Shown here: positions 62,943-64,000 of the stretch, piece by piece
Layout: each line of letters starts with the position of its first letter
How positions within the stretch are numbered: position 1 is the stretch's first letter
Assembly (NCBI RefSeq): GCF_014695725.1
Contig: NZ_JACJOU010000005.1
Coordinates: 20,314-84,313 of the forward strand
DNA from: Microcoleus sp. FACHB-672
Lineage (GTDB): Bacteria; Cyanobacteriota; Cyanobacteriia; Cyanobacteriales; Oscillatoriaceae
Length of the DNA: 64,000 nt
Reading direction: 5' to 3'
Notes under the pieces: generated by a model
Seen by the model: only the letters and a program-made list of their open reading frames with translations
What the model was told of the DNA's origin: nothing
Databases searched by the model: none
Position numbers and translations under genes: made by a program

Positions 62943-63712
62943 ATGATAAAAGGACATCGTCAACTCACAAAACCTATGATTTGCCCTAGTTGTCAGTCCA
63001 CCAATATCAATAAAAATGGCTTAAAAAGAGGTAGACAAAACCATATTTGTTCAGATTGCCGCCGGCAATTTATAGATGTCTATTCCGACAGAGGTTATCC
63101 CCTAGAGGTAAAAAATTACTGTGTCCAGCTTTACTTCTTTACTTAGAAGGAAATGGATTTCGGCGGATAGAACGTCTGACTGGCGTTTCTCCATAATACA
63201 GTTATTAATTGGGTTAAAAAGGTCGGAAATCACCTCACTCCCGAACCCGATTATTCGGAAATTCCCGAAATAGCCGAGATAGATGAATTACAGAGTTATG
63301 TCGGCAAAAAAAAACAAAATTTGGCTGTAGACAGTTGTCAACAAAGCAATAGCAGGGATTATCGCTTGGGTAATTGGTGACCGAAGTGTAGACACATTTA
63401 AAGCCTTATGGCTTCTTATTAAAAGGTGGCAGTGTTTTTTTATGTCACAGATGGCTATGTGGTTTATCCCCAGTTTATTGAGGAGGCTGACCATATAGTA
63501 AACAAAACTTATATGACCCAAGTAGAAGGAGAAAATACCAGATTGAGACATTATCTAGCTCAATTACATAGAAAAACTTTATGTTATTCAAAATCAGTTG
63601 AAATGTTAAGTCTATATGTTATTCAAAATCAGTTGAAATGTTAAGTCTATCGGTGAGACTGGTTGTTTACTACCTGAAACATAAAACTGTACCGCTCCCT
63701 CCCTCCATCACA
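62943..63712 (+). pseudogene. IS1-family transposase pseudogene
   Basis: The N-terminal zinc ribbon (MICPSCQSTNINKNGLKRG, then HICSDCRRQFID) is intact to 63146. Afterwards pieces in other frames read NTVINWVKKVGNHLTPEP, EIDELQSYVGKKKQNLAVD, VAVFFYVTDGYVVYPQFI and HYLAQLHRKTLCYSKSVEM, ending VYYLKHKTVPL. Several frameshifts, an in-frame stop, and a 35-bp duplication near the end inactivate it. Confidence 0.8.
63581..63650 (+). repeat. Exact 35-bp tandem duplication in the IS1 transposase
   Basis: Units 63581-63615 and 63616-63650 are identical and start atgttattcaaaatcagttg. As 35 is not a multiple of three, it breaks the frame; the perfect identity suggests a recent event. Confidence 0.95.
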
Positions 63713-64000
63713 CCATAAATGTGCAATCCCCTCCTATTAATTGAAGAATCAGCTGCAACCGCCTCTGTGTTAAAGCTTGGCTTGACCAGGTAGAATCCCT
63801 TAAAAAATGGTGTAATGATTGACTATTGGATAATCCCACAGCTCTCGCTATTTTAGGTAAGGATTTGCGAGGCAGTTCTGATAGTAGTCCTAGATGTAAG
63901 AGCTTAAATGCTTCATAATTTCTCACTTGAGAAAACAAGTCTTGATAGTTTTGACAATATTCATCGATGAACTTGAGCGTAGGGGAGGCTGGACGACGGG
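63708..64000 (-). pseudogene. IS701-family transposase fragment, truncated by IS1 and by the window edge
   Basis: From the right edge the minus strand reads FIDEYCQNYQDLFSQVRNYEAF, then LLSELPRKSLPKIARAVGL and QSLHHFLRDSTW, typical of the N-terminus of IS701-type transposases. The frame closes at 63708, just inside the IS1 end, right after RRLQLILQLI, where the catalytic part should begin. The 5' end lies outside the window. Confidence 0.75.

Larger units (their letters stand above)
62929..63725 (+). mobile_element. IS1-family insertion sequence, defective
   Basis: About 797 bp with terminal inverted repeats tgcacatttatagtatgat (left) and tgcacatttatggtgtgat (reverse complement of the right). 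The left end abuts the IS4-like remnant and the right end abuts an IS701 fragment. No target duplication is visible, so the flanks were rearranged or it inserted at a junction. Confidence 0.75.

Noticed and set aside
1..64000. tRNA and rRNA genes
   Set aside because: Read through for T-loop-like ggttcga patterns with matching stems and for rRNA-like blocks; none was convincing. A dedicated tRNA scan could still find one.

Overview
The window comes from a cyanobacterium, most likely a filamentous Microcoleus/Oscillatoria-type genome. This is inferred from gene content: a men cluster for phylloquinone (the photosystem I quinone), a CrtO-type beta-carotene ketolase, a CYP110-like P450, a giant Ser/Thr plus histidine kinase, KGK-domain and DUF1400 proteins, and many pentapeptide, SLH and CHASE2/FecR proteins. 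It also fits the HIP1 octamer gcgatcgc and an extreme abundance of gccggc/gccggt. No rRNA, recognisable tRNA or CRISPR array was seen.

Layout. 0-3.6 kb: a small secreted protein, a saccharopine-dehydrogenase-like oxidoreductase and crtO, all on the minus strand. 3.8-11.4 kb: a decayed and an intact copy of an unusual P-loop ATPase flank a 1805-residue kinase. 11.4-13.5 kb: a P450 and a truncated IS630-type gene. 14-24.3 kb: a minus-strand block of envelope and signalling proteins, comprising two paralogous repeat proteins, an SLH protein, a CHASE2 nucleotide cyclase, a FecR protein and an armadillo-like membrane protein. 25.3-26 kb: a gene-free stretch with direct repeats, a 120-nt inverted-repeat element and a terminator. 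26-37 kb: an alpha/beta-hydrolase-like protein lacking the GxSxG motif, an htpX pseudogene, aspS, a Uma2 nuclease, a single-GAF protein with both bilin-type cysteine motifs, a TPR protein, two pentapeptide proteins and a tiny ribbon-helix-helix protein. 37-49.4 kb: a DUF1400 hydrolase, GH57 and GH31 glycosidases, and an acyl-CoA-dehydrogenase-like protein translationally coupled to a histidine kinase. 49.4-53.6 kb: an aldo/keto reductase, YidD, an ABC-2 permease, an SH3 protein and a GDPD. 53.8-61.2 kb: recQ, then menA-menH-menC-menE in tight succession, a HATPase gene whose halves are in reversed order, and a menI-like thioesterase. 61.3-64 kb: a graveyard of nested insertion sequences (IS4-like, IS5/IS427, IS1 and IS701).

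The clearest functional unit is the men cluster: MenC, MenE, MenI, MenA and MenH cover most steps to demethylphylloquinone, while menF, menD and menB are not in the window. The most unusual items are the apparently permuted HATPase protein, the stand-alone DXCF-type GAF protein, and the duplicated ATPases sharing a degenerate Walker A inside a 122-bp identical patch. Also notable are the htpX pseudogene with a readable mutational history and the nested IS whose removal restores a reading frame.
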